The notes under the pieces: generated by a model
The model's database searches: none
Seen by the model: only the letters and a program-made list of their open reading frames with translations
What the model was told of the DNA's origin: nothing
Origin: Salinimicrobium sp963709775
Lineage (GTDB): Bacteria; Bacteroidota; Bacteroidia; Flavobacteriales; Flavobacteriaceae
Direction: 5' to 3'
Assembly (NCBI GenBank): GCA_963709775.1
Contig: CAVPXS010000017.1
Span: 248,001 to 312,000 of the forward strand
DNA: 64,000 nucleotides
Made by a program: the position numbers and the translations under genes
In this document: positions 37,331 through 47,078 of the stretch, piece by piece
Layout of the letters: every line of letters starts with the position of its first letter
Numbering within the stretch: the stretch's first letter is position 1

Positions 37331-37918
37331 TTATTCAGCGATCTCCCGCAGGGTCTGGTACACCAGGTGAGTGGGCAGGCCTACCACATTGAAATAACTG
37401 CCTTCCAGATGTTCTACACCAATAAGGCCAATCCATTCCTGGATTCCGTAAGCTCCGGCTTTATCAAAAGGCCTGTATTTGTCTATATAATATTTGATCT
37501 CATCCTCTTCCAGCCTGCTGAAGGTAACTCGCGTGATCGCATGTACGGTTCGTAGCTTTTCTACCGTTTTAAAGCAAACAGAGGTAATGACCTCATGCGT
37601 TTTTCCCGAAAGAGCTTTGATCATTTCCAGTGCCTGGGCAGGATCTTTAGGCTTTTCCAAGGCTTTTCCTTCGTGCCATACAATGGTGTCACTGGTAATA
37701 AGAATATCACTGGTGGAAAGTTCGCCGTCAAAAGCTGCAGCTTTGAGTTCTGCCAGATAATTAGTGATCTCCACATCCTTTAATTCTGAAGGATATTCTT
37801 CTTTTACCGGCTTTAGTCTTATCTCAAAATCTATCTCCAGTTCTTTGAAGAATTGTTGCCTGCGGGGAGAACCTGAAGCAAGAATGATATGATGGTCTTT
37901 TAGTTTTTCCTGTAACAT
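37331..37918 (-). CDS. maf: Maf-family nucleotide pyrophosphatase
   Basis: Nucleoside triphosphate pyrophosphatase acting on non-canonical or dTTP/UTP-type substrates. The ATG at 37918 is used; an upstream TTG at 37933 would overlap ubiA. Motifs in order: ILASGSPRRQQFFKEL (residues about 12-27), ITSDTIVWHEGKALEKP, YIDKYRPFDKAGAYGIQEW and SYFNVVGLP. Length of 195 residues is typical. Its ATG is one base from the ubiA stop. Confidence 0.94.
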   Translation of the reverse strand: MLQEKLKDHHIILASGSPRRQQFFKELEIDFEIRLKPVKEEYPSELKDVEITNYLAELKAAAFDGELSTSDILITSDTIVWHEGKALEKPKDPAQALEMIKALSGKTHEVITSVCFKTVEKLRTVHAITRVTFSRLEEDEIKYYIDKYRPFDKAGAYGIQEWIGLIGVEHLEGSYFNVVGLPTHLVYQTLREIAE

Positions 37919-37919
37919 A

Positions 37920-38841
37920 TTATAGTAATACAAATCTATAAAGGCCGATGGATAATATACCTGCGGCCAGGATTAATTTAAGCACCAGGCTAAGGTGGTG
38001 GAAATCTTTTTTAGTCTCGGCTCCCAGTATCTTTACCAGAAAATAGAGGAGTGGACCTACCACGGCAAACATGATGTAAAGCATGGCAGCCCGGCTTTCA
38101 TAAAGGTACGTATATAAATAATAAAGCACTCCCAGTAGTGGTAGCAGGGCAATTATAAAAATTATAAAGTTAGTTCGGCCTCTGCCCAGTAGCACAGGTA
38201 GCGTATTGTACCCTGCATTGTAGTCGCCGGTTATATCCTCCTGATCTTTTACCATTTCCCGAAGAAAATTCACTAAAAAAGCAAAAATACCATAGTCAAC
38301 CAGGATCAAAAAAATGACTTTTTGAGTGGAGAGATTTTCGGGGGTGATTGCAGGCACGAGATCAAAAATTCCCACCATAACAATGATCATGGCGACCATC
38401 ACGCTTACCACAAGATTCCCAACCAGGACTGTGCCCTTGATCTGGGTAGCATAGAAATAAAGAAAAGCAGACGGCAGGATAAACAGCGCAACAAAAGAAG
38501 GTTTGCCAACAATATTGCTAAGGTAAAATCCTATTCCCACTCCAATGATATTCAAAGCAATAAACCAGTTCCAGGCTGTTTTTTCTGAAATCTTTTGACC
38601 AATAATTAACTTATGAGGCTTATTGATCTTATCGGCCGCTATGTCGTAAATGTCATTGATGATATTCCCGGCGGCAGCCAGAGAGATCATGGAAAGGACG
38701 AGCAGAGAAAAACTAAAATGGTCTAAGGACTGTCTCAATATTAAAAGGCTCAAACAGGAAATACTTTACCAGTACCTGCGTGAGAATGATCATCAAAAGA
38801 TTCGGTAGCCTTATCAGCTTCAAAAATGCAAATACAGGCAT
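37920..38841 (-). CDS. UbiA-family prenyltransferase, one +1 frameshift
   Basis: About 306 residues with 8-9 membrane segments. The start is the ATG at 38841 (reading LKLIRLPNLLMIILTQVL). One extra base in the GG pair at 38727-38728 breaks the frame before LDHFSFSLLVLSM. The Asp-rich motif NIINDIYDIAADKINKPHK (ND-x-x-D) and the second motif NFLREMVKDQEDITGDY are both present. It belongs to the geranylgeranylglycerol-phosphate/protoheme-type UbiA group of Bacteroidota; the exact aromatic or isoprenoid substrate is unclear. Coupled to maf downstream, and 3 nt after the SMR gene. Confidence 0.88.
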
Positions 38842-38844
38842 GGA

Positions 38845-39171
38845 TTAAGCTGAAACGAATTTAAGTCCGATGATCGAAGCTATAAGTGTAAAAAGGAAAA
38901 ACAGCCGCCAAAAATGAACAGGTTCCTTAAAAACAAAGATCCCGATCAAAACCGTACCAAAAGCCCCTATTCCCGTCCACACTGCATATGCAGTACCAAT
39001 TGGGAGGGTTTGAGTTGCTTTGTATAAGAGCGCCATGCTTAAACTAAGGCAGACAAAGAAACCTGTCATCCACCAAAAAGAAGCGCTGCCGGTTGTTTCC
39101 CTGGCTTTTCCAAGGCAGGTTGCAAAACCTACTTCAAAGAGTCCTGCGATAATGAGGAGGAACCAATTCAT
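38845..39171 (-). CDS. Small multidrug resistance (SMR) transporter
   Basis: A 108-residue protein with four membrane helices and the essential Glu in helix 1 (residue 13, GLFEVGFATCLGKA). It also has GTAYAVWTGIGAFGTVLIGIF in helix 3, a hallmark of EmrE/SugE proteins. It may export guanidinium or cationic drugs; sequence alone does not separate Gdx from EmrE types. It overlaps kdsC by 4 nt. Confidence 0.93.
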   Translation of the reverse strand: MNWFLLIIAGLFEVGFATCLGKARETTGSASFWWMTGFFVCLSLSMALLYKATQTLPIGTAYAVWTGIGAFGTVLIGIFVFKEPVHFWRLFFLFTLIASIIGLKFVSA

Positions 39172-39680
39172 TTGTGGTCATTCCATTTGCCCTGTACTTT
39201 CAAAACCTGCTCGATCACATCCCGTACGCAACCTTTACCGCCTTTTTTGTGAGAAACATAGCGGGAAATTTCCTTTATCTCGGGCGCAGCATCCTGTGGG
39301 CAGCAAGGCAGCCCTACTTTTTTCATTGCATATAAGTCCGGAAGGTCATCTCCCATATAAAGCACTTCTTCGGGATTGATATCGTAGATATCAAAAAATT
39401 CTTCCATTTGCTCCACCTTGTCTGGACAGCCCAAATAAATGTCGGTAATTCCCAGACCTTTAAGACGGTGGCGTACGCCTTCATTTTTTCCGCCAGAGAT
39501 GATGCAGATGGTGTATTCTTTGTCTCTCGCATATTTCATCGCGTAACCATCTTTGATATCCATGGTGCGAAGAAGATCGCCGTTGCTGCTTATTTGAATG
39601 GATCCATCGGTAAGGACCCCGTCTACGTCAAAAATGAATGTTGTTATCTGGCTAAGGAATTCTTTATAGCTTTTTTCCAT
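39168..39680 (-). CDS. kdsC: KdsC-type HAD phosphatase (Kdo-8-phosphate phosphatase)
   Basis: A 170-residue type C0 HAD phosphatase. The nucleophile motif DVDGVLTDG has Asp18 and Asp20; it is followed by KDGYAMKYA, the ISGGKNEGVR segment and YMGDDLPDLYAM. The capless small size fits KdsC, which makes Kdo for lipopolysaccharide and complements kdsB in this window. It overlaps the DUF2520 gene by 17 nt and the SMR gene by 4 nt. Confidence 0.92.
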   Translation of the reverse strand: MEKSYKEFLSQITTFIFDVDGVLTDGSIQISSNGDLLRTMDIKDGYAMKYARDKEYTICIISGGKNEGVRHRLKGLGITDIYLGCPDKVEQMEEFFDIYDINPEEVLYMGDDLPDLYAMKKVGLPCCPQDAAPEIKEISRYVSHKKGGKGCVRDVIEQVLKVQGKWNDHK

Positions 39681-40431
39681 GGAAGGTTTGAATTGCTGAA
39701 GTTAAGAGTTTATAGATTTCCCGGTTTTCTTCTGAAGTTTCCAGGAGTTGTAGATGAGCATCAATTGTCGAGCGGTCATTTCTTATGGCCGGTCCCGTTT
39801 GTACTTTTGCCGGGGATGCATGCTGGACTTTCCTTGAAGTTTCTGCAATGAGGGGCTTCAAAATTTCAAACGGAATTTCGCTTTTTTGACAGATCTGTTC
39901 CCCAACCGCGTACAGGTGGTTTACAAAGTTGCACACAAAAACGGCCGAGAGATGTAATTTTTTTCTTTGTACCGAAGAGATCTCATAGCTTTTCCCGGAG
40001 ATCATTCCCGCAACCTGTTTAAGCAACTCCAGGTCATTGGGAGAATTAGCCTCCAGGCAAAACGGGATCTGCGAATAATCTACCTCATTGTCCTTAGAGA
40101 ATGTCTGGAGCGGATAAAACACTCCTCTTCGGGGGCAGTCGGCCAGGGCATCAATAGCAACAGAGCCCGAAGTATGAACTACCAGTGCGTCTTTTTGCTG
40201 AAGTTTTGCGGCAACTTCAGGAATGACATCATCTTTAAGAGCCATAATATAAATATGGGCAGAGGTGAGTTCAGAAATTTTTGTGGTCACTTCAGTTTTA
40301 TTTCTGAAGTAATCCAGGGAATTATCAGAATGATTGTAGACCTGTTTGACATGGATTTCTTCCGCAGCTGTAAAAGCTTTGAAAAGATGTGTAGCAACAT
40401 TGCCTGTCCCCAAAAGTACAATTTCTGTCAT
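39664..40431 (-). CDS. Rossmann-fold DUF2520 protein
   Basis: A 255-residue soluble protein with an N-terminal NAD(P)-binding loop LLGTGNVATHLF and a C-terminal helical DUF2520 domain (KKLHLSAVFVCNFVNHLYAVGEQIC and the PAPVQTGPAIRND-like ASPAKVQTGPAIRND segment). It resembles ProC/6-phosphogluconate dehydrogenase relatives, but the reaction is unknown. It heads a compact minus-strand run with kdsC, SMR, ubiA and maf. A -7 box lies only 5 nt upstream, implying a leaderless or near-leaderless transcript. Confidence 0.88.
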   Translation of the reverse strand: MTEIVLLGTGNVATHLFKAFTAAEEIHVKQVYNHSDNSLDYFRNKTEVTTKISELTSAHIYIMALKDDVIPEVAAKLQQKDALVVHTSGSVAIDALADCPRRGVFYPLQTFSKDNEVDYSQIPFCLEANSPNDLELLKQVAGMISGKSYEISSVQRKKLHLSAVFVCNFVNHLYAVGEQICQKSEIPFEILKPLIAETSRKVQHASPAKVQTGPAIRNDRSTIDAHLQLLETSEENREIYKLLTSAIQTFHGKKL

Positions 40432-40435
40432 GCGG

Positions 40436-40443
40436 CAAAAATA
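40436..40443 (-). promoter_or_regulatory. -7 box for the DUF2520-kdsC operon
   Basis: Minus-strand TATTTTTG, exact TAnnTTTG, 5 nt before the start codon. This would place transcription start at about the ATG. Confidence 0.45.
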
Positions 40444-40525
40444 CCAAATTTCTTTTACTCCGATGGCTGCTGCTGCAGGAGAGAAAATGTAGTATTAATA
40501 AAATCTTAATTCCTCATAAATTCCT

Positions 40526-40533
40526 TACTTTTG
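40526..40533 (+). promoter_or_regulatory. -7 box for ccsBA
   Basis: TACTTTTG, exact consensus, 26 nt before the ATG at 40559. No TTG at the ideal -33 distance. Confidence 0.6.
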
Positions 40534-40558
40534 CAGGGTTTAAAAAAACAACCCCTCG

Positions 40559-43500
40559 ATGCAGAAAAAAATAGCTTCTATCATCTTTTCCACCCGGTTA
40601 ATGGCCTTCCTTTTTATTGTTTTTGCCGTAGCGCTGGGACTGGGAACCTTCATTGAAAATTGGTATAGTACGGCGACAGCTAAGGTATGGATCTACAATG
40701 CCCTTTGGTTTGAAGTCATCATGGCTTTATTCGTTGTTAACTTTTTAGGAAATATATTCAGGTACCGGCTTCACAAGAAAGAAAAATGGTCCTCTTTATT
40801 GCTCCATCTTTCCTTCATTTTTATCCTTGTTGGTGCTTTTGTCACCCGTTATATTAGTTACGAAGGAATGATGCCTATAAGAGAAGGGGCGACCGAAAAT
40901 ACTTTCCTTTCAGAAAAGACATATTTGATGACTTTCATCGACGGTGAGATGGATGGGGAGCCGCGAAGAAGGGTAGTGGAAAATGAGGTGCTTTTGGCAC
41001 CCGGTGCTTCCAATGAATTTTCTTTCAATACAGATTATGATGGGCAGCCGGTAAAACTGGAGATCCTTGATTACATTCATGGAGCCGAAGAAGGTCTTGT
41101 AGAAGATCCCGAAGGTGATAATTACCTTAAGATCGTCGAAGCAGGAGGTGGTGACCGGCATGACCATTTTCTTAAGGAAGGCGAGGTTTCCAATATCCAC
41201 AATGTTCTATTCGCCTTTAACAAGCCTACCGAAGGTGCAATTAATATTACCCATGAAAATGGAGAATACTCCATTTCTTCTCCCTTTGAAGGAACTTATA
41301 TGAGAATGGCCGATCAACTGCAGGGTGAAGTAGCGGCCGACTCTGTTCAAACGCTTTTGCTGCGCTCCCTTTACAATATGGCGGGAATGCAATTCGTATT
41401 ACCCGATCCTGTGATAAGAGGGAAATATGACGTAATTCCTACCGAAGAAAAGACCGAAGGACAACAGGATGCTGCGGTTGTGCGTGTCACCACTGCCGGG
41501 GAATCTCAAACGGTTAAATTATTAGGAGGGCAAGGAAGGATCACAGATCCTTTGAAGCTTAACCTTGGCGGACTCGAATTTTATGTGAGATACGGGTCTA
41601 AGGAATATGAGCTTCCATTTTCCATTAAGCTCAACGATTTTATTGCCGAAAAATATCCCGGAACCGAAAAAAGTTACTCTTCTTTTAAAAGTAAAGTGAC
41701 GGTCATCGACGAGGAAGAAACTTTTGATTACGAGATTTTTATGAACCATGTTCTGGATTATGAAGGTTACCGATTTTTCCAGGCCTCCTTTGATCCCGAT
41801 GAGAAAGGAACTGTTCTTTCTGTAAACCACGATTTCTGGGGCACCTGGATTACTTATATCGGTTACACATTATTATACATTGGTTTAATGTGGATCCTGT
41901 TCGCAAAAGGATCCCGCTTTGGGGAACTTAAGCAAATGCTGGAAAAAGTGAAGAAAAAGAAATCCAAACTTACGGCTATTCTACTGGTGCTGTTCTCTAC
42001 AACTGCAGGTTTTGCACAGGAAGATGCACATGAGCATGAGAATCCTTTAACTATTCCAAAGGCGCAGATCGACTCGATCATAAAAGCCAATGTAGTTTCT
42101 GAAGAGCATGCCGCGCAATTCGGCCAACTTGTTGTGCAGGATGCCGGCGGAAGAATGAAGCCTGTCAATACCTATTCTTCCGAATTACTTCGGAAGCTTA
42201 GTAAGAGTTCAGAATATGAAGGTTTGTCTTCGGACCAGATGATCATTTCCCTTACAGAAAATCCAACTATCTGGTATAATGTCCCCATAATCAAGGTCAA
42301 AAAAGACAATGATAGTATTCGTCACATCGTGGGTGTTTCCGAGGAACAGGAATTTATTGCTTTAACCAGCTTTTTTGACAGGGAAGGAAATTATAAACTA
42401 TCTCCCTATCTGGAGCGGGCATATATGGCGTCGGTTCCTAATCAGTTCGAAAAAGATTTCATCGAGACCGATAGGCGGGTGAATCTTCTTTACAACGCCC
42501 TGCAGGGGAAGATCTTGAGAATTTTTCCAATTCCGGAGCACGAGAACAACAAGTGGGTTTCCTATCCCGAAGCTGCCGAAGCAGGTTTTAAAGGAATGGA
42601 CTCAGTATATACGAGGCAGATCCTTCCAATGTATTTCAATGCGCTGCAAACTGCCAAGGAAACCGGAGATTATGCTCAGGCAAATGAATTACTAAGCAGT
42701 ATCAAGGGCTTTCAAAAGAAATTTGGAGAAGAAGTAATACCTTCTGAAGAGAAGATAAAAACAGAGATACTTTACAACAAGTACGATATATTCAGGAATT
42801 TGTTCTGGATGTACATGTTGGCGGGGGTACTCATGTTGATCCTCGTGATCTTCCAGATCTTTAGGGATAATAAGTTCATCAAAGGATCTATTACGGCAAG
42901 TAAGGTGGTGATCATTGTTCTCTTTGCCTTACATACTGCAGGACTAGCAGCCCGCTGGTATATTTCGGGTCATGCTCCATGGAGTGACGCCTATGAATCG
43001 ATGATCTACGTCGCGTGGGCAACTATGCTCTTTGGGCTCCTTTTTGGAAGAAAAAGTGATCTTACTATTGCATCCACGGCTTTTGTTACTGCCATGATCC
43101 TTATGATCGCACACTGGAACTGGATGGATCCTTCTATTGCCAATCTACAGCCGGTACTGGATTCCTACTGGTTGATGATCCACGTTTCGGTTATTGTTGG
43201 TAGTTACGGACCTTTTACTCTGGGGATGATCCTTGGGGCGGTGGCCTTGCTTCTTATGATCTTCACCACAAAGAAGAACAAAAAGAAAATGGACCTAACC
43301 ATTAAAGAGATCACCATTATTACTGAAATGGCTCTCACCATTGGTTTGGTGATGTTAACCATCGGAAACTTTCTTGGTGGACAGTGGGCGAATGAAAGCT
43401 GGGGCCGTTACTGGGGCTGGGATCCAAAAGAAACATGGGCTTTGGTGAGTATTATGGTTTACGCTTTTGTGATCCACATGCGCCTTGGTGCCGGGAATGA

Positions 43501-43769
43501 GAAGTCGCTGGTTATTCAATTTTATGGCAGTAATTTCCTTTGCCAGTATTATGATGACCTATTTTGGTGTTAACTTTTATCTCTCCGGTCTGCATTCCTA
43601 TGCCAGCGGAGATAAGGTGATCACCCCAACTTTCGTTTATTATTCTGTAGTAGTAGTAGCCATTTTAGGGGCAGTGTCTTATTGGAGGTTCACTAAATAC
43701 TATAAAAAGGGCAACCGCAGCAGACTAACTGCAGATTATATCAAGAAGAAAAAGAAGAAAAAGAATTAA
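40559..43769 (+). CDS. ccsBA: Fused CcsB/CcsA (ResB-CcsA) cytochrome c maturation protein, one +1 frameshift
   Basis: System II haem exporter and cytochrome c synthetase, about 1,070 residues. The N-terminal ResB/CcsB half has four membrane helices (about residues 15-35, 50-70, 80-100 and a segment near 425-445) and a large periplasmic domain. A second periplasmic region (about 480-740) precedes the CcsA half with the haem-handling WGRYWGWDPKETW (WWD-type) motif near 955. Periplasmic histidines are present (for example SGHAPWSDAYESM). One extra T at 43485-43486 moves the frame; RLVPGMRSRWLFNF then continues to LHSYASGDK and a Lys-rich tail at 43769. The single-protein fusion is usual in Bacteroidota. 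Confidence 0.93.
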
Positions 43770-43771
43770 CT

Positions 43772-43802
43772 AAAAAATCCTGCTGAAAAAGCAGGATTTT
43801 TT
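43772..43802. terminator. Bidirectional terminator between ccsBA and RAYT
   Basis: Thirteen-base-pair stem AAAAAATCCTGCT / AGCAGGATTTTTT with a GAAAA loop, beginning 2 nt after the ccsBA stop and 2 nt from the RAYT stop on the other strand. T-runs face both ways. Confidence 0.92.
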
Positions 43803-43804
43803 AG

Positions 43805-44371
43805 TTAGGGTTGATCCCAATTCAATGGATTATTCCGAATGTAATTTTTAATCCGTTCATGTGATTCCCGGTTGCGAATAATATGGTCATGAAACCTGGG
43901 TTGCCAATAAAAATGTTCATTATTCTTTCTGCATTCAAATGTTGATCGTCCTTTGAACCATCGAATGATCCGGGATAAATTGTCGTGCAACATTGGATTT
44001 TTATTTCCTGTAACCCCACCCGACATTCTATTGGTAATGGTAGATGCGCGATTAATCGCGCCTCTACCAACATTACAACCGCCATTTTTATTAATAACAA
44101 TAATTCCATGAATATGGTCGGGCATTATAACAAATTCATCCAACGTGACGAATGGGAAATTTTCAGGAATTAATTGCCATAGGTCAAATACAATGTGGCC
44201 TATATCTGATAATATCATTTCCTTTTGTACAATTGATATTGAACCAAAATATGGTTTTCTTTCTGCTGTACAAATTGTTACGAAATATGCTGCATCCCAA
44301 GAATAATCCCAATGCTGCAACCTGGTTGTGGTAATGCGATATTTGTTCCGAAACCTGTTTGTCATAGTCAA
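43805..44371 (-). CDS. REP-associated tyrosine transposase (RAYT, Y1/HUH)
   Basis: A 188-residue single-domain HUH endonuclease of the IS200/IS605-like Y1 superfamily. It has the opening WDAAYFVTICTAERKPYFG, the HUH motif MPDHIHGIIVI (His-Ile-His), and a C-terminal helix HERIKNYIRNNPLNW carrying the catalytic Tyr. RAYTs are domesticated enzymes linked to REP palindromes and typically occur singly, as here. A REP-like palindrome lies inside the coding region (44040-44067), read through as VGRGAINRAST. No TnpB and no clear IS ends were seen. Confidence 0.92.
   Translation of the reverse strand: MTMTNRFRNKYRITTTRLQHWDYSWDAAYFVTICTAERKPYFGSISIVQKEMILSDIGHIVFDLWQLIPENFPFVTLDEFVIMPDHIHGIIVINKNGGCNVGRGAINRASTITNRMSGGVTGNKNPMLHDNLSRIIRWFKGRSTFECRKNNEHFYWQPRFHDHIIRNRESHERIKNYIRNNPLNWDQP
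44040..44067. repeat. REP-like palindrome inside the RAYT gene
   Basis: GTAGA-T-GCGCGATT / AATCGCGC-C-TCTAC: a 28-bp inverted repeat with one mismatched pair and no loop. It resembles the GTAGAGRCGCGATTAATCGC family of short palindromes found across bacterial genomes. It keeps the frame and adds a glycine/arginine-rich stretch between the HUH motif and the C-terminal helix. Confidence 0.8.
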
Positions 44372-44432
44372 GGTTCGGGAGGCAGGTTATAGATTTTGTA
44401 TTTAAAATAATGGCAACTGGCAACTCCTGAAA

Positions 44433-45275
44433 TTATTCAAACTTCCCCTGCTGGTAATCGGCATAGGCCTGTTCTATCTCTTCCACCGTGTTCATGACGA
44501 ATGGTCCCTGTGCGATCACGGGTTCATTAAAGGGTTCTGCATGACCAAATAATACTGTACTTTCTGCCAGGGCTTCTATTCGCAGCTCTTCATCATCGTT
44601 GTTGAATTCCACCAGGTGGAGTGACTGGATAATCTCTCCATTGATCTTTATCTCTCCTTTAATGACATAACACAGGATGTTGTGGTCCTTCGGAATAGTG
44701 ACGGTAAAAACGCCTTCGCGTTCAAAGAATATTGTGCTGAGGTTAATACCGGTAGGGGTTTCAAAAGCTCCTTCGGTATCATTTAAACGTCCCGAAACAA
44801 CCTGAGCTTTAACCTTGCCATCCTCAAAAGAGGTCACCGGAATTTCCTCTTTTTGAAGCCCCTTATATTTTGGATCTGTCATTTTGAGACGGGCCGGGAG
44901 GTTTACCCAGAGCTGCAGGATCTCCAGTGGTCCGCCTTCTGCTTTAAATTTTTCCGAAGAAACTTCTGCATGAGTTAGCCCTTTACCGGCCGTCATCCAC
45001 TGCACGCCGCCACTCTCGATCACACTATTGTTTCCGCCGGAATCCTTATGAGCTATGTCACCGTCCAGGATAAAAGTCACAGTTTCCATTCCGCGGTGAG
45101 GATGAGGACCAAAAGGCAAACCTTTATTTCCCGGGGAATACCTTTGTGGCCCATGGTGGTTGAGGAAAAGAAATGGATCTATCATTCTTAACGACCTTGT
45201 GGGCATTGGAGAATAGGTAATAAGATCGGCTATGGGGCGATATTCCGCTTTATAGGTTCTTTTAATGGTTCTCAT
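44433..45275 (-). CDS. Pirin family protein
   Basis: A 280-residue bicupin. The metal-binding cluster of the N-terminal cupin is seen as PHPHRGMETVTFI with a later GLTHAEVS segment. The C-terminal cupin (FFEREGVFTVTIPKDHNILCYVIKGEI and the ESTVLFGHAEPFNEP pattern) ends in VMNTVEEIEQAYADYQ, the usual pirin tail. Some bacterial pirins act as quercetin 2,3-dioxygenases; the role here is undefined. A 3'-end palindrome copy lies 22 bp upstream, between it and the NYN gene. Confidence 0.94.
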   Translation of the reverse strand: MRTIKRTYKAEYRPIADLITYSPMPTRSLRMIDPFLFLNHHGPQRYSPGNKGLPFGPHPHRGMETVTFILDGDIAHKDSGGNNSVIESGGVQWMTAGKGLTHAEVSSEKFKAEGGPLEILQLWVNLPARLKMTDPKYKGLQKEEIPVTSFEDGKVKAQVVSGRLNDTEGAFETPTGINLSTIFFEREGVFTVTIPKDHNILCYVIKGEIKINGEIIQSLHLVEFNNDDEELRIEALAESTVLFGHAEPFNEPVIAQGPFVMNTVEEIEQAYADYQQGKFE

Positions 45276-45297
45276 TAAGCAATATTTTTAAGAGGTG

Positions 45298-45316
45298 TCA
45301 AAAATGTCATTTTTGG
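45298..45316. repeat. 3'-end palindrome, copy B
   Basis: TCAAAAATG-T-CATTTTTGG: arms of eight perfect pairs (45299-45306 with 45308-45315). It abuts the minus-strand stop codon of the NYN gene at 45319. Confidence 0.65.
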
Positions 45317-45318
45317 AC

Positions 45319-46047
45319 CTATTCCTTGTTACGTACGTAGATGAGTTTATATTTTCCCCTGCCTTGATTTTCCCGGGATTCAATCTCAAATTTATCTATG
45401 GAATTGATCATAGGGGTTAGTTTTTGGAATCCGTAGTTACGGGAATCAAAATTTGGCTGCTTTTTTTGCAGTAAACTTCCAACGTCACCAAGGAATGCCC
45501 AGCCGTCATCATCGGCAACATCAGAGATCGTGGAAGCTATCAATTTGATCACTTTATTGGTGATCTTGTCGTAATCACTTTTCTTTGCCGTCTTTTCCTT
45601 GCTTGATTCCTTGGACTCATTTTTTAGGATCTCGATATAAATGAATCTATCACAGGCTACGATAAAAGGATCGGGGGTTTTCTTTTCCCCAATTCCAATC
45701 ACATTCATTCCGGCCTCCCGTAATCTCGTCGCAAGTCGGGTAAAGTCACTGTCACTCGAAACAAGGCAAAAACCATCTACTTTTTGTGAATAAAGAATAT
45801 CCATGGCATCGATGATCATAGCCGAATCTGTCGCATTCTTTCCTTGTGTATATCCATATTGCTGAATAGGAGTGACTGCATTTTCAAGCAGTACATTTTT
45901 CCATTTTACAAGATGGGGTTTGGTCCAGTCACCGTAAATTCTTTTTATCGTTGGGTTGCCGTATTTGGCGATCTCTTCCATCATTTCCTTGACATAGGCC
46001 GAAGGTATATTGTCGCCGTCTATTAATACCGCTAATTTTACATCCAT
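45319..46047 (-). CDS. NYN-domain nuclease with C-terminal LOTUS/OST-HTH domain
   Basis: A 242-residue protein. The NYN (LabA/PIN-like) RNase domain (residues about 1-145) has its acidic sites in VLIDGDNIP, TDSAMIIDAMD and VSSDSDFTRLA. A linker rich in Lys and Ser (about 150-170) leads to an OST-HTH/LOTUS domain (about 170-240; WAFLGDVGSLLQKKQPNF and YGFQKLTPMI), which binds RNA or G-quadruplexes in related proteins. Likely an RNA-processing or decay enzyme. Confidence 0.9.
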   Translation of the reverse strand: MDVKLAVLIDGDNIPSAYVKEMMEEIAKYGNPTIKRIYGDWTKPHLVKWKNVLLENAVTPIQQYGYTQGKNATDSAMIIDAMDILYSQKVDGFCLVSSDSDFTRLATRLREAGMNVIGIGEKKTPDPFIVACDRFIYIEILKNESKESSKEKTAKKSDYDKITNKVIKLIASTISDVADDDGWAFLGDVGSLLQKKQPNFDSRNYGFQKLTPMINSIDKFEIESRENQGRGKYKLIYVRNKE

Positions 46048-46163
46048 TAATTCAAAATTTCTTGATTATCCTATAAAGATAGGGAATTGACTTCTACCCT
46101 GCAGACGGGGGAGCAGGATTAGTATTTATTTAGCAGAGGGGTAAGCTGAAAAAAAAGGGATGC

Positions 46164-46180
46164 CAAAAATGGCATTTTTC
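46164..46180. repeat. 3'-end palindrome, copy C (one mismatch)
   Basis: CAAAAATG-G-CATTTTTC, arms match except the outermost pair. It overlaps the last base pairs of the CDF stop codon (46179-46181, minus strand). Confidence 0.6.
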
Positions 46181-47066
46181 AGGAGTGGTTTGTATCGTGA
46201 GGCTCGATGTGGATGAGGATATCGGCCACCTCGGGCATTTCATGCAACAGGCGATCTTTAAGATTATGAGCAATTTCATGACCCTGGTTAACCGAAAGCT
46301 CGCCATCAACAATTACGTGAAGATCTACGTGAAAAGTCATTCCGGTTTTGCGGATAAAACATTTTTCGGTCTCAATGACTCCCTGCTCCTTTTGAGAGAT
46401 CTCCCGAATTTCTTCAACCATGTCATCATAAAGATGCTCATCCATTATTTCCCCCAGGGCAGGCCTTAAGATGAGATAGGCGTTGTACAGAATAAATCCC
46501 GAAGCAAAAAGAGCCGCCCAATCATCGGCAGTTTCGTATCCTTTTCCCATAAAAAGGGCAATGGAAATTCCAATAAAAGCCATTAGGGAGGTAATAGCAT
46601 CGCTACGATGATGCCAGGCATCGGCTTTTAAAGAGCTGCTTTTTGTCTCCTCACTTTTTTTATTGATAAACCTGTAAAAGATCTCTTTGGTTAAGATTAT
46701 TGCCGCCAGGACGATAAGGGTATAAGGCTTTGGTACCTTGTGCGGGGTTTGTATATTTTCAATGCTTTCCATTACAATAATGGTAGCCGAAACAACCAGG
46801 AAACCCACTACGGCAAAGGTGATAAGAGGTTCTACACGACCATGCCCGTAAGGATGATTTTCATCTGCCGGGCGGGCAGAATACTTTAAACCAAAAAGCA
46901 CGAGCAGGCTCGAAAAAACATCGGTGGTAGATTCTATGGCATCGGCGATAAGAGCGTAAGAATTTCCGAAGATACCGGTCACACCTTTGATTACGGCTAA
47001 AACCGCATTACCAAAAATGCTGTAATAAGAGGCTTTGATTGCCTTTTGGTGCGCTTCGGTTTTCAT
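46179..47066 (-). CDS. Cation diffusion facilitator (CDF) transporter
   Basis: A 295-residue efflux pump, probably for Zn, Fe or Mn. Six membrane segments are predictable. The helix-2 metal-site motif ALIADAIESTTDVFSSLLVLFG has the two Asp residues of the family, and the helix-5 site is in SLKADAWHHRSDAITSLMAF (HxxxD). The C-terminal cytoplasmic domain (HVDLHVIVDGELSVNQGHEIAH) is standard. The metal cannot be named from sequence. Confidence 0.93.
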   Translation of the reverse strand: MKTEAHQKAIKASYYSIFGNAVLAVIKGVTGIFGNSYALIADAIESTTDVFSSLLVLFGLKYSARPADENHPYGHGRVEPLITFAVVGFLVVSATIIVMESIENIQTPHKVPKPYTLIVLAAIILTKEIFYRFINKKSEETKSSSLKADAWHHRSDAITSLMAFIGISIALFMGKGYETADDWAALFASGFILYNAYLILRPALGEIMDEHLYDDMVEEIREISQKEQGVIETEKCFIRKTGMTFHVDLHVIVDGELSVNQGHEIAHNLKDRLLHEMPEVADILIHIEPHDTNHS

Positions 47067-47078
47067 GGAATTTCATCT

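Noticed and set aside
37919..37933. TTG at 37933 as the maf start
   Set aside because: It would overlap ubiA, and the ATG at 37918, one base after the ubiA stop, fits the family N terminus.
43805..44371. Complete IS200/IS605 element
   Set aside because: No subterminal hairpins flanking the gene and no TnpB; the flanks are a terminator and a pirin gene.
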